From NCBI GenBank assembly GCA_963556145.1, contig OY744473.1:1736001-1800000 (forward strand): 64,000 bases of DNA, written 5' to 3'. The notes under the pieces were generated by a model. The model made no database searches, was not told the origin of the DNA, and worked only from the letters and a program-made list of their open reading frames with translations. Origin of the DNA: Hygrocybe punicea. Lineage: Eukaryota > Basidiomycota > Agaricomycetes > Agaricales > Hygrophoraceae. This document shows positions 20,465 to 33,622 of this stretch, piece by piece (within the stretch, counting starts at the first letter, position 1; each line of letters opens with the position of its first letter). The position numbers and the translations under genes are program-made.

Positions 20465-21136
20465 CACATTTCCTGGACTACTAACTGCCAGGCACTTATT
20501 GTAACAATGAAGCACACTTCACCTAGTACTGCTAGAATTAATTTTAGATTTTCTAGATGTATACTTGCAAAGTTCGGTGTTTAAGGGTCCAATTTTGGCA
20601 GAGGGCTCAAATACATTGTGAATAGCTCTCTCTGTAGGCTCAAATAAAATACAAAATTTACCATACTTGTGGGTATGGGATACCTACATCCCTTCAGGGT
20701 CTTGCCCTGGCCATTGAGGTGTTATACAGCATGTAATAGCAATAAGAAAATCCAGCCACCTGTACCAATATGGCAATTCGGCCCCATTTAGGAAATCGGC
20801 AAACGCCGGTTGAAATTCTCACGCGAGTTCAAGCCACGTCACTCTTTCTTTGCAACCACGATCACAGACACAAGGGTGCGGAAGAGCACCAGGCTAGGTT
20901 TCATTTTAAGTTTGTTTGATTTATTTTTATTAACTAATTCCACGTACTTTTTAGGTCTTTTCCGGCAACGTCACATCAGACGACCACCAACATTACCACA
21001 TCAACATCGACAGCCAACGACACGAGGCCCATAAGAGGGCAACAACCATGGTTCCCGGAACAGCGACAACGAGGACCGGAACGACGACAACGAGGACGGG
21101 AACGAAGAGAGGGGGGACGGCAACAATGAGAATGGA

Positions 21137-22070
21137 ATGGGGACCAGAATGACAGACCGGAGCGATGAGAACGGGGACGGCAATGACGGACACGGGGACT
21201 GGAACGACGAGAACGAGGACGACGATGGGAGACGGGATCCACAACGGTATGGGGATGGCGCGGACGATGGAGACCGGGTTGGCGGAGACAAAGACGGGGT
21301 TGACGCAGATGCGGACGCGGTCGACGATGACGAAGACCCAGACGACGAAGACCCAGACGCGGACGACAGTGAGGAAGAAAAGGATGACAACGGTAAGTCA
21401 TCAGTGATTTTTTGCTTATTTTATGTACTACTAATGCCTTGCAGTCGTTACTGTGCCGAGGCGAAGCCTGCAACGGCAATGGCAATGGCAAGAGCAGCAG
21501 CAGCAGGGGACCGGAACGACAACCACGGGGACGGCAACAACGACAGCGGGGACCAGAACGACAACCACGGGGACGGCAATGATGACAGCAAGCACAGGAA
21601 CGACGACAGTGTGGACGGCAACGACAACAGCGTGGACGGCAACGACAACAATGAGGACAGCAACAAAGACGGCGAGGCAGTGGCAGGACCAGGACCAGGA
21701 GCGGGAACGGCAGCAGCAGCGGGACTGGGACCGGTAACGGCAACAGCAGCTGCACCGGCCACGGCAGCAGCACCAGCAGCGTGAACAGCAGCAGCAGCCA
21801 CGATGGCAATGGCAACGGCAACGGCAGCAGCACGAACTGCAGCACCAGCAACAGCAGACACGACAACGACAACGGCAACGGTAGCAGCAGCAGCAGCAGC
21901 GACGACGACGGCGGCAACAGCAGCAACAGCAGCAGCAGCAGCAATGACGGCAGCAGCAGCAGCAGCGGCAACGGCAATGGCAGCACCAGCAGCACCAGCA
22001 GCGTGAACTGCAGCAGCAGCAGCAGACACGACAACAGCAATGGCAGCAGCAGCGGTGGTAATGAACCCGA
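21137..22070 (+). CDS. Exon-intron repeat gene in the right arm of D (low complexity)
   Basis: The mirror partner of 18130-19509. An Asp/Gly/Asn-rich exon (from ATG 21137) ends at donor GTAAGTC 21393. A 52-nt intron ends GCAG at 21444, followed by an exon starting TCGTTACTGTGCCGAGG that runs into GAC/CAG/AAC triplet arrays until about 22060. There is one intron unit here against two in the left arm. No known domain. Treat as a possible transcribed repeat-protein gene of unknown status. Confidence 0.35.
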
Positions 22071-22570
22071 CCGTCGGGGTGGCTCAGCAATGAGACAAGG
22101 GCAGGGTGATTCCCTGCCCTCGTTATATCATTATTATTGTATTTTGTACCTATTATACATAGTGAGACGAGGGCAGGATTCCTGCCCTCGGAATATGATG
22201 ATTATTACCACTCACGTGGAACATGATTAATGCGACGCGACAGGTCACATGATTGATGAGACACGACATGTCACAAGTGTGATGTAACGTTTGGACGACC
22301 CAACGTGACATCACACTTTGTGACATGTGATCAACAAACACATTAAGTCACATGAACAAATAAGTACAAGACCATCAAACATGGTTATTTTCTTCTTACC
22401 TCACAACTACTACTACCACCTTTGGTGACACTATAGGATCCTTGGTTATTGTACCAGGCAATAACCAGAGATTCTGGAGTGTTATTGTCTTAACTGGTAT
22501 GTGATTTCCTCCCTCATATTCATCACTTCACCGACTACTTTATTATTGTGATATGTTCGTTGTTATGTTT

Positions 22571-22945
22571 CACAGGAGACAGATGAGGATTTTTGCCATC
22601 AAAGAATATTGCGATATCCACTTAAATATTGAAATTATTTGTGTTGTTATCATAAGTCTGAAAAGGTTGTAAACAATAAGGTTATCTAAAAGTGGTATTC
22701 ACACTGAAGACAGTGCAGGCAAAATTTTAAACTATTTGGTCTCCAGACATTCAAGCATGTGGCTTTGTGCCCGAACATCTGGAGAGTAAATAATCTAAAA
22801 TTTTGCTGCACTATCTTTGGTGTGAATACTAACCTTACTTTTTACAATATTTTTCAGACTTATAATAACAACAAAAATAATTTCAATATTTGAGTGGAGA
22901 TCGCAATATTCTTTGATGGCAAAAAATCCTCATCTGTCTCCTGTG
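22571..22945. mobile_element. MITE with CACAGG ends and 3-bp TSD, copy 1
   Basis: A 375-bp inverted-repeat element, CACAGGAGACAGATGAGGA at the left and its reverse complement at the right, flanked by TTT (22568-22570, 22946-22948). It is found only in the right arm of D. The 3-bp duplication and CACAG-like ends resemble CACTA-group elements. A related copy lies at 40741-40945. Confidence 0.75.
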
Positions 22946-23939
22946 TTTGCATGCAGGTGAGAGATTAATGTGTATTATCCCATTACTGACAGTGTCTTTT
23001 TTTGAACTGAGCTATTCAACTTGAATGAATATTGTGGCATCTTTGCGTGCCAACTATTGGTGTCTGGCCCCCAGAAAGTACTGCTTGCCACTGTACAGGC
23101 CTCCAAGAATGAAAGAGCAGGAGAACCCCCCTGATTCCCTTGCCAGGCAAGCTACTGGTAGTGGGCCTGGTGGCATCATTGAAATTTGACCAGGTAAACC
23201 TCATCATTATTTGTAAGCCTCCCATTAGTGACATTGAGACCAGGTAATGTTCTTAGTGTGGTTGATATGAGTGTTTATGTCAACATATTTTTGGTTATGT
23301 GTTTGCAAAGATTTTGGTAGTGTTTTCTTTGTCAGTCAGTCTTGATCAAGAAGGAGGAGAGCCTCCTTTGAGATCAAGACTGAATGGCTTTGGGGTCTTG
23401 CTTTTGGTCCTTTCAGATGTGTTTGTGAATTCACAGTAGCAGTACTTGTTGTAGTGTTACGCTGTGACTGGCTTAGAATGAATGTATTGAATGTTATCGG
23501 CCTCAACCAAACCTTAAGTCAGATTGTCAGCCAACCAGATCATGGCTGGCCAATATATCTCAGGCCGGCCACTCCATGGCCCACAGCCAACAAAAGACTT
23601 GATAGGATCAGCTAAATCATGTCCCATGACCAGCCAATGTATTCCTAGTGTAGGCTAACCCCATGGGCAGCTGATGTATCCATAACATTGGCCAACCAAT
23701 GTCGCATGAGCAGCCAAAAGACTCAAAGGAGCAAGTGACCCATGTGTGATCGGCCAATATACTAACGAGGATTGGCCAACCTATGATGACTATGTCCTAT
23801 GGCGAGCCCAATATACCACAAACTGTTGTCAATTTGTGTTCCATGTACAACTGGAATATCCCTAACATTAGCCCATGTCCTTCCTAGGGCCAGCCTGCGT
23901 ACCCACCCGCTTCAGCTAACTAAAGTTCTATAGCCAGCT

Positions 23940-24900
23940 AAGATTTGGCCAACTCATGCACCATAGCCAGCCAATATACCAATACAGATCGGCCAATCCA
24001 CCTCCCATGGCCAGCGAAAATACCTATTGCGGTCGGCCAATTCATTTTCCATGGCCAGCCAAAATACCCAGTTCCATTGTTCAATCTACCTTTCATGGCC
24101 AGCCAAAATACCCAGACTAGTTGGCCAATCCATGTTCCATGGCCAGTGGAAATACCCAGTGTGGTCGACCAATCCATGTTCCATGGCCAGCGGAAATGCC
24201 CAGACTAGTCAGCCAACCCATGGTGCATGGCCAGCTGACATACCCAGGGCAGTTGGCCAATCCATGTTCCATGGCCAGCCGAAATACCCAGACCCATCGG
24301 CCAACCCATGTTCCATGGCCAACCAAAATACCCAGACCGGTCGGCCAATCCATCTCCCATGGCCAGCTGAAATACCCAGTGCAGTCGGCGCATCCATGCT
24401 CCATGGCCAGCCGAAATACCCAGACCGGTCGGCCAATCCACATTCCATGGCCACCCGAAATACCCAGGGCAGTCGGCCAATCCATGTTCCATGGCCAACC
24501 AAAATACCCAGACCGGTGGGCCAATCCATCTCCCATGGCCAGCTGAAATACCCAGTGCGGTTGGCCAATCCATGTTCCATGGCCAGCTGATATACCCAGT
24601 GCAGTCGGCCCATCCATGCTCCATGGCCAGCCGAAATACCCAGACCCGTCGGCCAATCCATGTTCCATGGCCAGCTGAAATACCCAGACCCGTCGGCCAA
24701 TCCACCTCCCATGGCCAGCCGAAATACCCAGACTCATCGGCCAATCCATGTTCCATGGCCAACTGAAATACCGAGACCAGTCGGCCAATCCACATTCCAT
24801 GGCCACCCGAAATACCCAGGGCAGTCGGCCAATCCATGTTCCATGGCCAGCCGAAATACCCAGACCGGTTGGCCAATATATCCCCCTGCTTCGGCCAACT
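23940..24900 (+). repeat. 44-bp minisatellite, right arm of D
   Basis: About twenty tandem 44-bp units with the core CCAATCCATGTTCCATGGCC and GAAATACCCAGACCGGTCGG, inverted relative to 16320-16770. The copy number is about twice that of the left arm, so the array has changed size since the arms formed. 22960-23939 is arm sequence without a gene. Confidence 0.92.
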
Positions 24901-25048
24901 CATGTCCCTCAGAACATAGACCCCTCGGCCAAGCCATCTCCCCTGGAGAAAGATATTGGTCGGCCGAGATTGGCTGGCCCACTCAGAGTGGGAATTGTCC
25001 ATCTCGGCTGAGCCATGTCTTGTGGAAAAGATATGCTGTAAGGTGTGG

Positions 25049-26282
25049 CATACCTGGGAGCTCTGGGTCACGATTGAGGAATATGACATCGTGGCGTGGT
25101 CCAGACTTCCTCCAATTATCAGTACATCAGATGTATTCACGACGCATGCCTCGGATACCACTTGGATCACTGGGCGCATGAAAAGAAGCTACTGCCGAAT
25201 TGAAAACCTTCACTTTCCCCGTAAATCGGGGGCATTCGTTTAGTGAAATATGGGCTGATGTGAGGACATTATCTGGATGTAGTTGATCATAGAGGAAGCG
25301 TCGCATGAGAGCGGGCAGCCGTGGCTCAGCAATTTTGGTTGAGATCTGATCTGCCGTGCGTGTATAACCTTATGGCCAACCAAGTCAGTGAACAGCATTC
25401 AGGGACTAGCACAGGCACCTACAGACTGTCCGTGTCAAATCCACATAACTGGTTACCACCAGGCCATCATCGGTAAGATCCTCAGGTTCCGAGTCCTCCT
25501 CGTGGGCTGTAATGGTGGCATCAGCCGCATCAGCTGCTACCTCAGCATGACCAACACAGTCGCCATTGGGATCTATCCTGTTGTTAATAATCTGATTTTA
25601 TACCCATTGACACGTCAAAGATCTCACCCAGCATCATCAATACCTCGACAAGACATGTTCTTTCCAGCATTTTTCAGTGGGTAAAGTCGACAGGCATTGC
25701 AGCCAGCTTGGTCAGTCGTTGATTGGTTAATAACATTTGCCCGAGGGCATTGAAGTGGCTTGATTGCTGCCATGGTTTCTTGACAGCATCTATGTGCTTC
25801 AATTCTGTTATTGACAAACACAATCTGTTTGGAGCACCAAAAGCCCGGATGAGCGTGAGGTAGTGAACCATCGAATGCTGCCGTGGAAGATTGAAGTTCA
25901 TGCGAATACCTGCGGTAAGGAAGATTTTCCGGAAATGGTTAAACTGATTGAGTGCAGCATCAAGCTGTAGTAAGCTGGTTTCAGTATGAGTGTCACGTCG
26001 CACGATGTATGTGAAGTCCATGAAGGCCTGGACGGTGCGGACAATATCATCAGGAACGTGGCCTTCAATGCGGGAAATATATATTTTCATGAGGGCTTTT
26101 GAGTCGTCGCCTGTCCATTGCGAACAATTCCTGCCGGTGTGAAAGTTCCGGAGTCCCGAAAAAGGTGCAGCACATCCAATGCTAGTATATAGGTTAACGA
26201 AATGAAAGATAGATTTGTTAGATTAGCTCACCGGCGATCAATATCACTGAGAATTTCGTCGGCACGTGCACAACCATGTATC
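25049..26282 (-). pseudogene. Plavaka-like transposase of element B, middle part
   Basis: From the Helitron junction leftwards the frame gives LIHGCARADEILSDIDRR, then a 50-nt intron (26182-26231, gtgagc...ctag), then CAAPFSGLRNFHTGRN and WTGDDSKALMKIYISRIEGHVP (26120-26060), FTYIVRRDTHTE, LPRQHSMVHYLTLIRAFGAPN, KHIDAVKKPW and NALGQMLLTNQRL. After frame interruptions near 25670 it continues as LMRRFLYDQLHP (25300) and SDPSGIRGMRREYI near 25150, then PELPGM at the D boundary. These blocks match the core of Plavaka-type transposases. In-frame stops (for example at 25674 and near 25140) show it is dead. Confidence 0.8.
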
Positions 26283-26300
26283 AAAACTAGTGGGGTGTGG

Positions 26301-26318
26301 GCCATTGCTTTGCATGGC
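26301..26318 (-). terminator. 3'-terminal hairpin of the Helitron
   Basis: Stem GCCAT/ATGGC with an eight-base loop, ten bases upstream of the terminal CTAG. In Helitrons this hairpin is thought to end rolling-circle transfer. Confidence 0.65.
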
Positions 26319-26355
26319 ATGTTACTCGTCCCTCTTTTTAGCAAGAGAACAAATG

Positions 26356-29300
26356 TTAAGATTGAGCATATATAAACAGTACAGCATTATTACCATTACA
26401 TGACAATAACTTAATATTTGAAAAGTCATCTATATCACCTTCATTAATACAAATTGATCTGGTTGATATATCATCATGAAACCATACCATACTGTTGATG
26501 AATATGCGGGCAGTAAAATGTGCATCACCATAGTACACAATTCCTCTCAATGTGAAAGCAGTGGATATGTCATCAATTGACAAGTTTATAACTTGACTAA
26601 CTATTAAATTCTCAATAGAGTCAACTGTAAACATGATTAGAGGTGGAATTTTGTTAAATGCAATAAATTTAGTAATCTCTCCCCAACACAATTGACATTT
26701 GTGCCGTTGTCTATTAACTATGATTTGAGCAAGACATGCTGAGATTGTTCCAGAAAATAAATATGAACAATGAAAGATGGCATGACATCTATCATTTTCC
26801 AGAATGGTTATGTTTTCACAATTCATACATTTAAGACAAGTTGAAGTCATTGGTTCATTTGCTTTCATTATATAATGGGCCAAATCACTTATGGCAATGC
26901 CAACTTGACCATAAGGAAATATTTCGGGTTTATCTTGATGCAATAAATGTCTGATTGTATTTCTAACTGTTTCTAAATCTGTTGTGTGATTCTTGGATCG
27001 TTTGAATCCTAAGCTCAAAATCTTTAATATTTCATTGATGCTATTGAATCTTTTTTTCCAACTTGATGGATCTTCATTCCATATTGCTAGTAATATTGTA
27101 AAGAGTGAATCATAAGCACAGCTCCAATCTTGCGCATCCCATATAAACCCTTTTGGTTCATTTAATTCAATAGTACTTGTTTTTCGTCTTTTTTTCACAA
27201 TGGAAGATGAACTTACAACTTGTTGTAATTTTCATTTTTTATTTTGCAATACATTGGCTGTGGAATTTTTATGAGTGACAGTGATTGGAACAGTTCCTTT
27301 TGCAGGAACAAAGTTGAGGTTTCTGAAATCTGCCTTTTGATTTTTGTTCATAGGTTTAATTAATTGCCATGGAGAGGGCTGTGTTGTGTATTGATTTAGT
27401 TGCTCCGTGGCTTTCCATGCAATAGCATGATGAATGTTTTTTGGAATATATGACTTTCCTTTCCATTTTCTAAATTGATCAATGATAGAATTTCGCTGAT
27501 CTCCCTTGACATGGTCTGGTAAGAGTCCTTGATATTTCAGTTTGGTAATCTCATCAAGCAGTTCTAATTCTCTGAATTCTTGCCTGAGATATCCAGAAGC
27601 ACCACCTGTAATTACTTTAGGATCAAAGCCTTGCATGATGATAGTTCCTGCTGCAGAAGCACTTCTTGATAAGCAAGTATAATAGGATTGGTGGTTTCTA
27701 CAACTACTGAGGTCAACTACATTGTTAGGACGAGTACGTCCTTGACATGCATAATCAGTCATTGCAAAATTAGGCAGTACCAACACTTGTTCTCTTGACA
27801 AAGATATCACATCATCATTCGGTAATGAGCACATGGTGGACGTGACATGTTTTGTAATCGGAACCACATTTTCAGGAAGTCCTTCTATGTTAATTGTTTT
27901 TGGAGGATTCAATAATCTGACAAATAAAGTGTCCAGTACAGTTTGTTGCTCAGGACCTATTGCACTCTGCCAACCCACAACTATGCCCTCTGCTCCTTTG
28001 GTAATGCAGCACTCCGTTGCATCATTGTTTCTCAGCATCACTGGCATGCCTACACATAAGTCCAATCTTCCTGGTATATGATCAGAGGATGATGCATGTG
28101 GTTGGCTCCAAAGTAGCTTTCGGAGTGAGGGTTCCAATATCTTTGTGTGTCGAATAGGATCCAAAATTGTTGACATGTGATGAGATTTTCTTTTGCTATT
28201 GGAACTAGTAGGATCATTCCATCTGTCTATGGAATAGAATGATGTTAATGGTCTCCTATTTTCAGCAGCAAAACGTTGAATACCAAGTTCATTGATTTTG
28301 TCTTTTTGTGCATTCAATGCAGTAACTGACACATTCCTGAATTTCTTTTGGGCTAATTTTGGATCATTTGGACTTTTTCCTGCAACACGAGTACGAAGAA
28401 ATGCAATATCTTTGGGAGTACATGCTTTGTATCTCATGTTTTCCAAAGCAAGCCTCAGTTGGACATCTTCTTCTGACTGATTGGTTTGTCTCATATTTTC
28501 ACGTAATATAACAACTGTTGTTATTTGATGCCAAAGAGCTTTGCCTATAGCCGCTTCCTGATTTGCTATAGTTTGACTGGAATTGATTTGGACACCAATG
28601 GTTCCAGAGTATAAAGGAGCACCACTCATAGCTGGTGGAAGTTGGCCAAAATCTCCTGCAAATATCATATTAATGCCACCAAAGGGTTCATCATAAACAC
28701 CACGTGCTTTTGCACACTGAGCACTGATTTTATACATATCTCTGCAAGATAACATTGACACCTCATCAATGAAAATGTAATCCACACCATCAAGATTGGC
28801 ACGTACTTGTGCAGGGGAACGAGATGATCCTCCCTGATTAATTCCAAGAATGGAGTGATATGTGGATCCATTTACAAGGGCAGCAGCACCACCGGTTGGT
28901 GCAAGAACCACAAATCAATGATTTTCGTTGTGTTTACCAAAAAAACTAGTCAATGCTTTGATGACTTATGATTTCCCTGTGCCTGCCATCCCACCAAGAT
29001 ACATGCGTAGCTTATCAGAACTATTAATCAACGTAGAGTGATTGGCAATGATATGAAATGCTCTCTTTTGGTCAGTGTTCAACTTGTAATCATTGATAGT
29101 TATATCAATAAGATGACGATCAGCTCTGTTTGCAGGAATAAACATATGGTTGATGTATGCTGCATCCACTATCTTGACATCATTATATTGAAAATTTGCC
29201 AATTTATCTATGGTTGCTGTGTTTGTTGGTAAATTTTTATTTCTGTCATCGATGATTTCTTTTTTCTTTGCAAGGACTGCAGCTCTCCAAAATTTTGCTG

Positions 29301-32300
29301 ATTGTACTACAGGTGGTTCTATAGGTATCAAAGGTCCTATATCTGGGGTACCATCAATACAATCATCGAGCCATCCTGACCTTTTCAAAGTTTTTTCAGC
29401 TATTAGCATTTGATCTTTCCTCTTTTGTCCTTTTTGACCAAGTTTCAGGAGTATTTCTGTGTCATTATTGTCTTCACCAATGTTGTTGTTGAAGTCGTCG
29501 CCGTTAAATGCAAATTCAGCATTGTGCATGTCATCCAGTTCATCAAGACCGTTTGAGGTCGCCCATGAATACCTTATATCTGCAGTATTATTCTTCTGAC
29601 GTTTAGCAGAGAAATCATCTCTTGCATCCAAACACTCATACCGCAGACCAAAGTATTTCATGATCTCGAGCTCTCTTTTAGAAAACTCATGGTCTACAAA
29701 AGCATTATCCCATGTTTGTAATTTACATTTGAGTTCTTTGCCACTTCTCCATGGCTTGAAAAACGTTAACATTGTACAACAATAATATTCTCGATCACCA
29801 CGGTCAGCCCTTGGCAAAGTGTTTGGAATAAAATTAGGAACTATGAAGGGATCATTCCCTTTCATTTTGGCATGGTGGGTAAGATATTGTGGATGATTGG
29901 GATGTAAAGTATAATCATTTTCAAATTTTGTCAATTTATTAAGATCAACTTCATTTGTTTTATCAACTATTTCTGGGCCTGCATTTTTATTCAAACTATC
30001 AGGTTTTAGAATTTCATCTATCTCCATGACTATATCATTATCAACGACATCAGACAAGTTGTCATCACTGGAATAGTCAACATTAGTAGGTTCAGTGCAA
30101 GAGTCAGACAAATCATGACAGCCTAGATTGTCCAAAATATGGTTTTGCATGGGTTCTTTTCTGGCCCTTTTGGTTTTTGTTTTGGTGCGTCTTTTATTTG
30201 GTTCCATAGTGGCAAGACGTATCCAGTCATACAGTGATACATTATCATACAAGGCTGGTCTGAACATATAATTATTTACTTTGGAAAGTCCAATGTATGC
30301 GCCATTATTCTTACCAATAACAACCTTTTGTGCATTATCTTGGTCTTCACATATATTGGGAATTTCTTCATCAGACCATGCACTGATAACCTCTTTAACA
30401 TAAGATCTCCAAAAGAATGGCACAAATTTATGACTGGTGTAGTGATCAGGATTTCCAAGCACATATAATGAAGCCATTGGAGCACCAATTTCCATTTTGG
30501 AGGTGAGTGAATTGACTATTTGTGTAAACAGTTTTCTGACTTTGTCTTTTCTTTTCAGGTCGCCACCAATCATTTCGGAATTCTTATCAAAAATACTTTT
30601 TATTACTTCAAAAATGCTATAGGTCTTCAAGGAGAATTTTGTAATATAATCTGTTATGTATGCAACTATGGCCTTTATAGCAGTACCTGATAATAAGCTG
30701 GTCACATCAGAATTGCATCGTAGCATATATGTAACTTCAGGTGTCACCGTGTTCATCCAAGGTTCACCATGCTTGAGGTTGAGAGCACCAGTGTTAGGTT
30801 CTACAAAGGTTTGTTGAAAGATATCACGGGGAAATCGTCGTTTACATTCACCTTTCGAATTAAGACAATATGGCTTTTTTTTGCCATCATGCCTGTTATG
30901 TACATTTAATCGCAATAAAAGATCATCTACAACATCCTGAAACCTTTGCCACCATGTTGATCTTTTGTTGTGATATTGACAATTCATGGAACAATTATAT
31001 GATGGTGGATCTGGCATGACACATGTTGGTTGTTGATATTCAGGTTTCGACATTGTCTGTTCCATTTTCTGTGATACCTCATCTTTAGAACCTGTCATGA
31101 ATTGTCCTACACACAAACTTTCCAAATATTCCACCAATCTTTTCTGAAAGTCAGAATTTTCACCCATAATTTTGTCACGTATTTCCTGAGGTGTAAGGCA
31201 TCCCTTTATCCACAACAGCATATGAAGATGCAAGGTAAGACGTCCTTGTTCCTCTACCGTTGCATAATAACCTGATGTGTTTCCATACAGGCCAGGATGA
31301 GATTCATTTATTCCTAATATATGTTTGATGAACATTTCAGTAGTAAAGTGAAAGAAGCGGGCTCCAGCAACTGGATTGTTTGCAATTAGTTTGTAACAAT
31401 CCTGGGGTAGACGTAGTTTAGGATAAAACTTTTCTTTGTTGTCAGCATAATATAAGCATAGTGGGTGATTGATGTCTGCAGGTGCAAAAGTGATAAACCA
31501 AGTTGGAGCACCAATATAGGATATCAGAGACCAAATCTCATTTCGCATGTATTTCTTGTTAGTAATTGAACCTTTGACCTGACCAGCTACGTGATCCAGA
31601 TCAGAAATGAGTTTATAGCATGCTTTCTCTTCCGATGTATCTGGTTTGACTCTATCACCTCTAGACAATCTTTTAGAGAGGTCATCCAAAACAGCTGTAT
31701 TGATATTCATCAGGCGATCTGCAATATCGTTGAAATTATGTTTGTTAGTCAACAAATATCCTCCGGTTGTACTGTCTTTGATTTGTTCTTGATTGAATGC
31801 AATCAATGGAAAATAGGGATCGGTTTGAAATCTTTTGTCATGGTACATCAGGAGATGTCTTTTGTGCATCATATCACTGATGCTTAAAACATCCTTGTCT
31901 ATGCTGCTAATACCACCCAAGCCATATGGAAATAGGCAGGGGAACATCATAGGATATAATTGAGGATTATTAAAGAATGATTCTGGATTTCTAGCATGGC
32001 TTATGGCAAGAACACCACCATGGTCATCTATCAAGTGCTTGGTGGCTCTAGCTATTAATGCTTTTGGACTTGTAATATCTAGATCTTCGCCAGTTACACC
32101 ACTAACAACAAAGGGACAAGGCCCATCTTCAACACCATCTTCCACTTCATTGTCAAATGCACTAGTGGCTTCCGGTTCCTTATTTGTGTCTGCTGGTCGA
32201 TATGCAACCACAACAGGAATTCCATGATCTGGATATTGTGCTAGATTTTCATAGGAGATATCTAAATCATAGTAATCCATGTGATTCAATTTCAGCCATT

Positions 32301-33617
32301 CTAAAGCTGCAGAAACTCGCATTCGGCGAACCAATAAAGGTGTTCGCTCCATGTCTTCTGGAGTTGGTCTGGCAGGACCCGTGAAAATGAAGGCTAGCAC
32401 TTCATCAAGTTCTTTAATTGTTGGAGGCAACCGTTGATATATCTTTGGTGTTGGGTTTTGAAACATGATGGCATTTGCTTTCATTTTATGCATCCCAGAT
32501 GAGACACGAACAATACATTTGTTGTGACGAACACGGGCAATCAAAAGTTGTTCAGCAAATGTTAGATTTTGAAGTTGTGCAGGAATTCTTCCCATCCAAA
32601 GTCCATTTGCCAAAGCATATTTGGGAGTTTGGCCTTTATTCAGACTGAGCACACATGGTTTGCATATCCATTTACATGTGTTATCTAGCACTGGACCTTG
32701 ATATTCTCTATTGGATCAGAACAATGATATCGTTCACATCTTGTGATTCCCATATTGTCTCTAGTTAATATTTTCAGATTAACCTTTGTCTTTGACAATA
32801 AAGACATGTTCTTCAATGCAACCAATTGACCGCACACGGCACACCCACTTTCTTGAAAACATTCAGGTGATGTATCTCTGCACCAGTTGCTGATTATGGT
32901 TTCCTTCAATTCAATAGATGGTGGAGGAGGAGGAAATGATTGCTCATCTGACTTGTCCAATTCTTCTTTCATTTTAGTCTGAGTTTCTTCTGTTCCGCAC
33001 TCATATGTTTCTGTCATTTGTTGTCATTTGTACCACTCTTTACACTTATCTTTATTTGATTTAATATCATGCACATGAAAAATAGAAACATGAGTATCAC
33101 AAGCTGAACAATTATGCCTCATTAATGCCACAGATAGATCTTGTCCATGTAATCTTCATAATGTCTTTGACAAATATATACCATGTATTGTTGTTATTTC
33201 ACCAATATCCTTCACCGTCAACTTTGGCAGAAGTTCATGTAAAGGCATTTTAACACATACATATTTTTTTCTATCTCCATATAAAGTGTTGGCTGTTTGT
33301 TCATCAATATGCCCCACATATTTGAATAATATGTCAGAATCATGGTTGATATTATTAGACGGTAGCATGAAAGATTGAAGAAAGCTAAACTTGAATGTTG
33401 GTATTCGTTTACCACCCCCAATGTAGTCATATCTATGAATGGAATTTATATATAAAGATTTAAACAAGTTTCTGAATAAATTCAAATTGAACACAATTAT
33501 GTTTGAACGGCTATGCCGTATTATGAAACATAGTGTGGTCCACAGCAACGTTGCATGTGATAGAGAACTAGTAATGCAATGAAATAAATATGATCTGAAA
33601 TCATGTCGTTTCAATAG
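26356..33617 (-). pseudogene. Helitron Rep/PIF1-helicase polyprotein with C-terminal USP-like protease domain
   Basis: The main coding block of C. From the N-side: a SAP-like segment (LPKLTVKDIGEITTIHGI), Cys pairs (CSAC, CAVCGQL), the conserved YALANGLWMG and RHNKCIVRVSSGMHKMKANA region, the HUH nuclease motif HLHMLLW (about 31220), the two-tyrosine motif AYITDYITK (about 30655), then a PIF1-type helicase with Walker A GGMAGTGKS (28969) and Walker B IFIDEVSML. The last 280 codons (26356-27198) have a Cys box DWSCAYDSLF and a His box HFTARIFINSMVWFHDD like ubiquitin-specific proteases, plus CxxC pairs. All parts share one frame except a 1-nt slip near 32695. In-frame stops lie at 33156, 33024, 28966, 28915 and 27232. 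The N-terminus continues at 39992-40457. Confidence 0.85.
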
Positions 33618-33622
33618 CGATC
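33618..33622. repeat. Left target duplication of F (CGATC)
   Basis: CGATC here and at 39987-39991 flank element F exactly, a 5-bp target duplication typical of LTR elements. Confidence 0.9.

Larger units (their letters stand above)
16244..25048. mobile_element. Element D: 8.8-kb giant inverted-repeat (foldback) element
   Basis: The sequence from 16244 rightwards is repeated in reverse from 25048 leftwards. The terminal pairs are CCCGAGCCCTTTCAGCGTAT and CCACACCTTACAGCATAT; then come mirrored 44-bp minisatellites, a mirrored palindromic TGTGATGT(C/A)ACGTT region near 17860 and 22290, mirrored CAG-rich exon-like blocks, and near-identical inner arms. The centre is a spacer of about 116 nt. The right arm is longer because of extra minisatellite copies and a MITE (22571-22945). 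The trinucleotide CAT at 16241-16243 and 25049-25051 is a candidate target duplication. It splits the Plavaka gene of B. No transposase is encoded. It could be a non-autonomous CACTA/Plavaka-group element or an unrecognised class. Confidence 0.8.

Noticed and set aside
24205..25179. Repetitive ORFs over the minisatellite (up to 324 codons, WPTALGISAGHG-like repeats)
   Set aside because: They follow from a 44-bp repeat that leaves all frames open; both strands and several frames give equally long repetitive ORFs.
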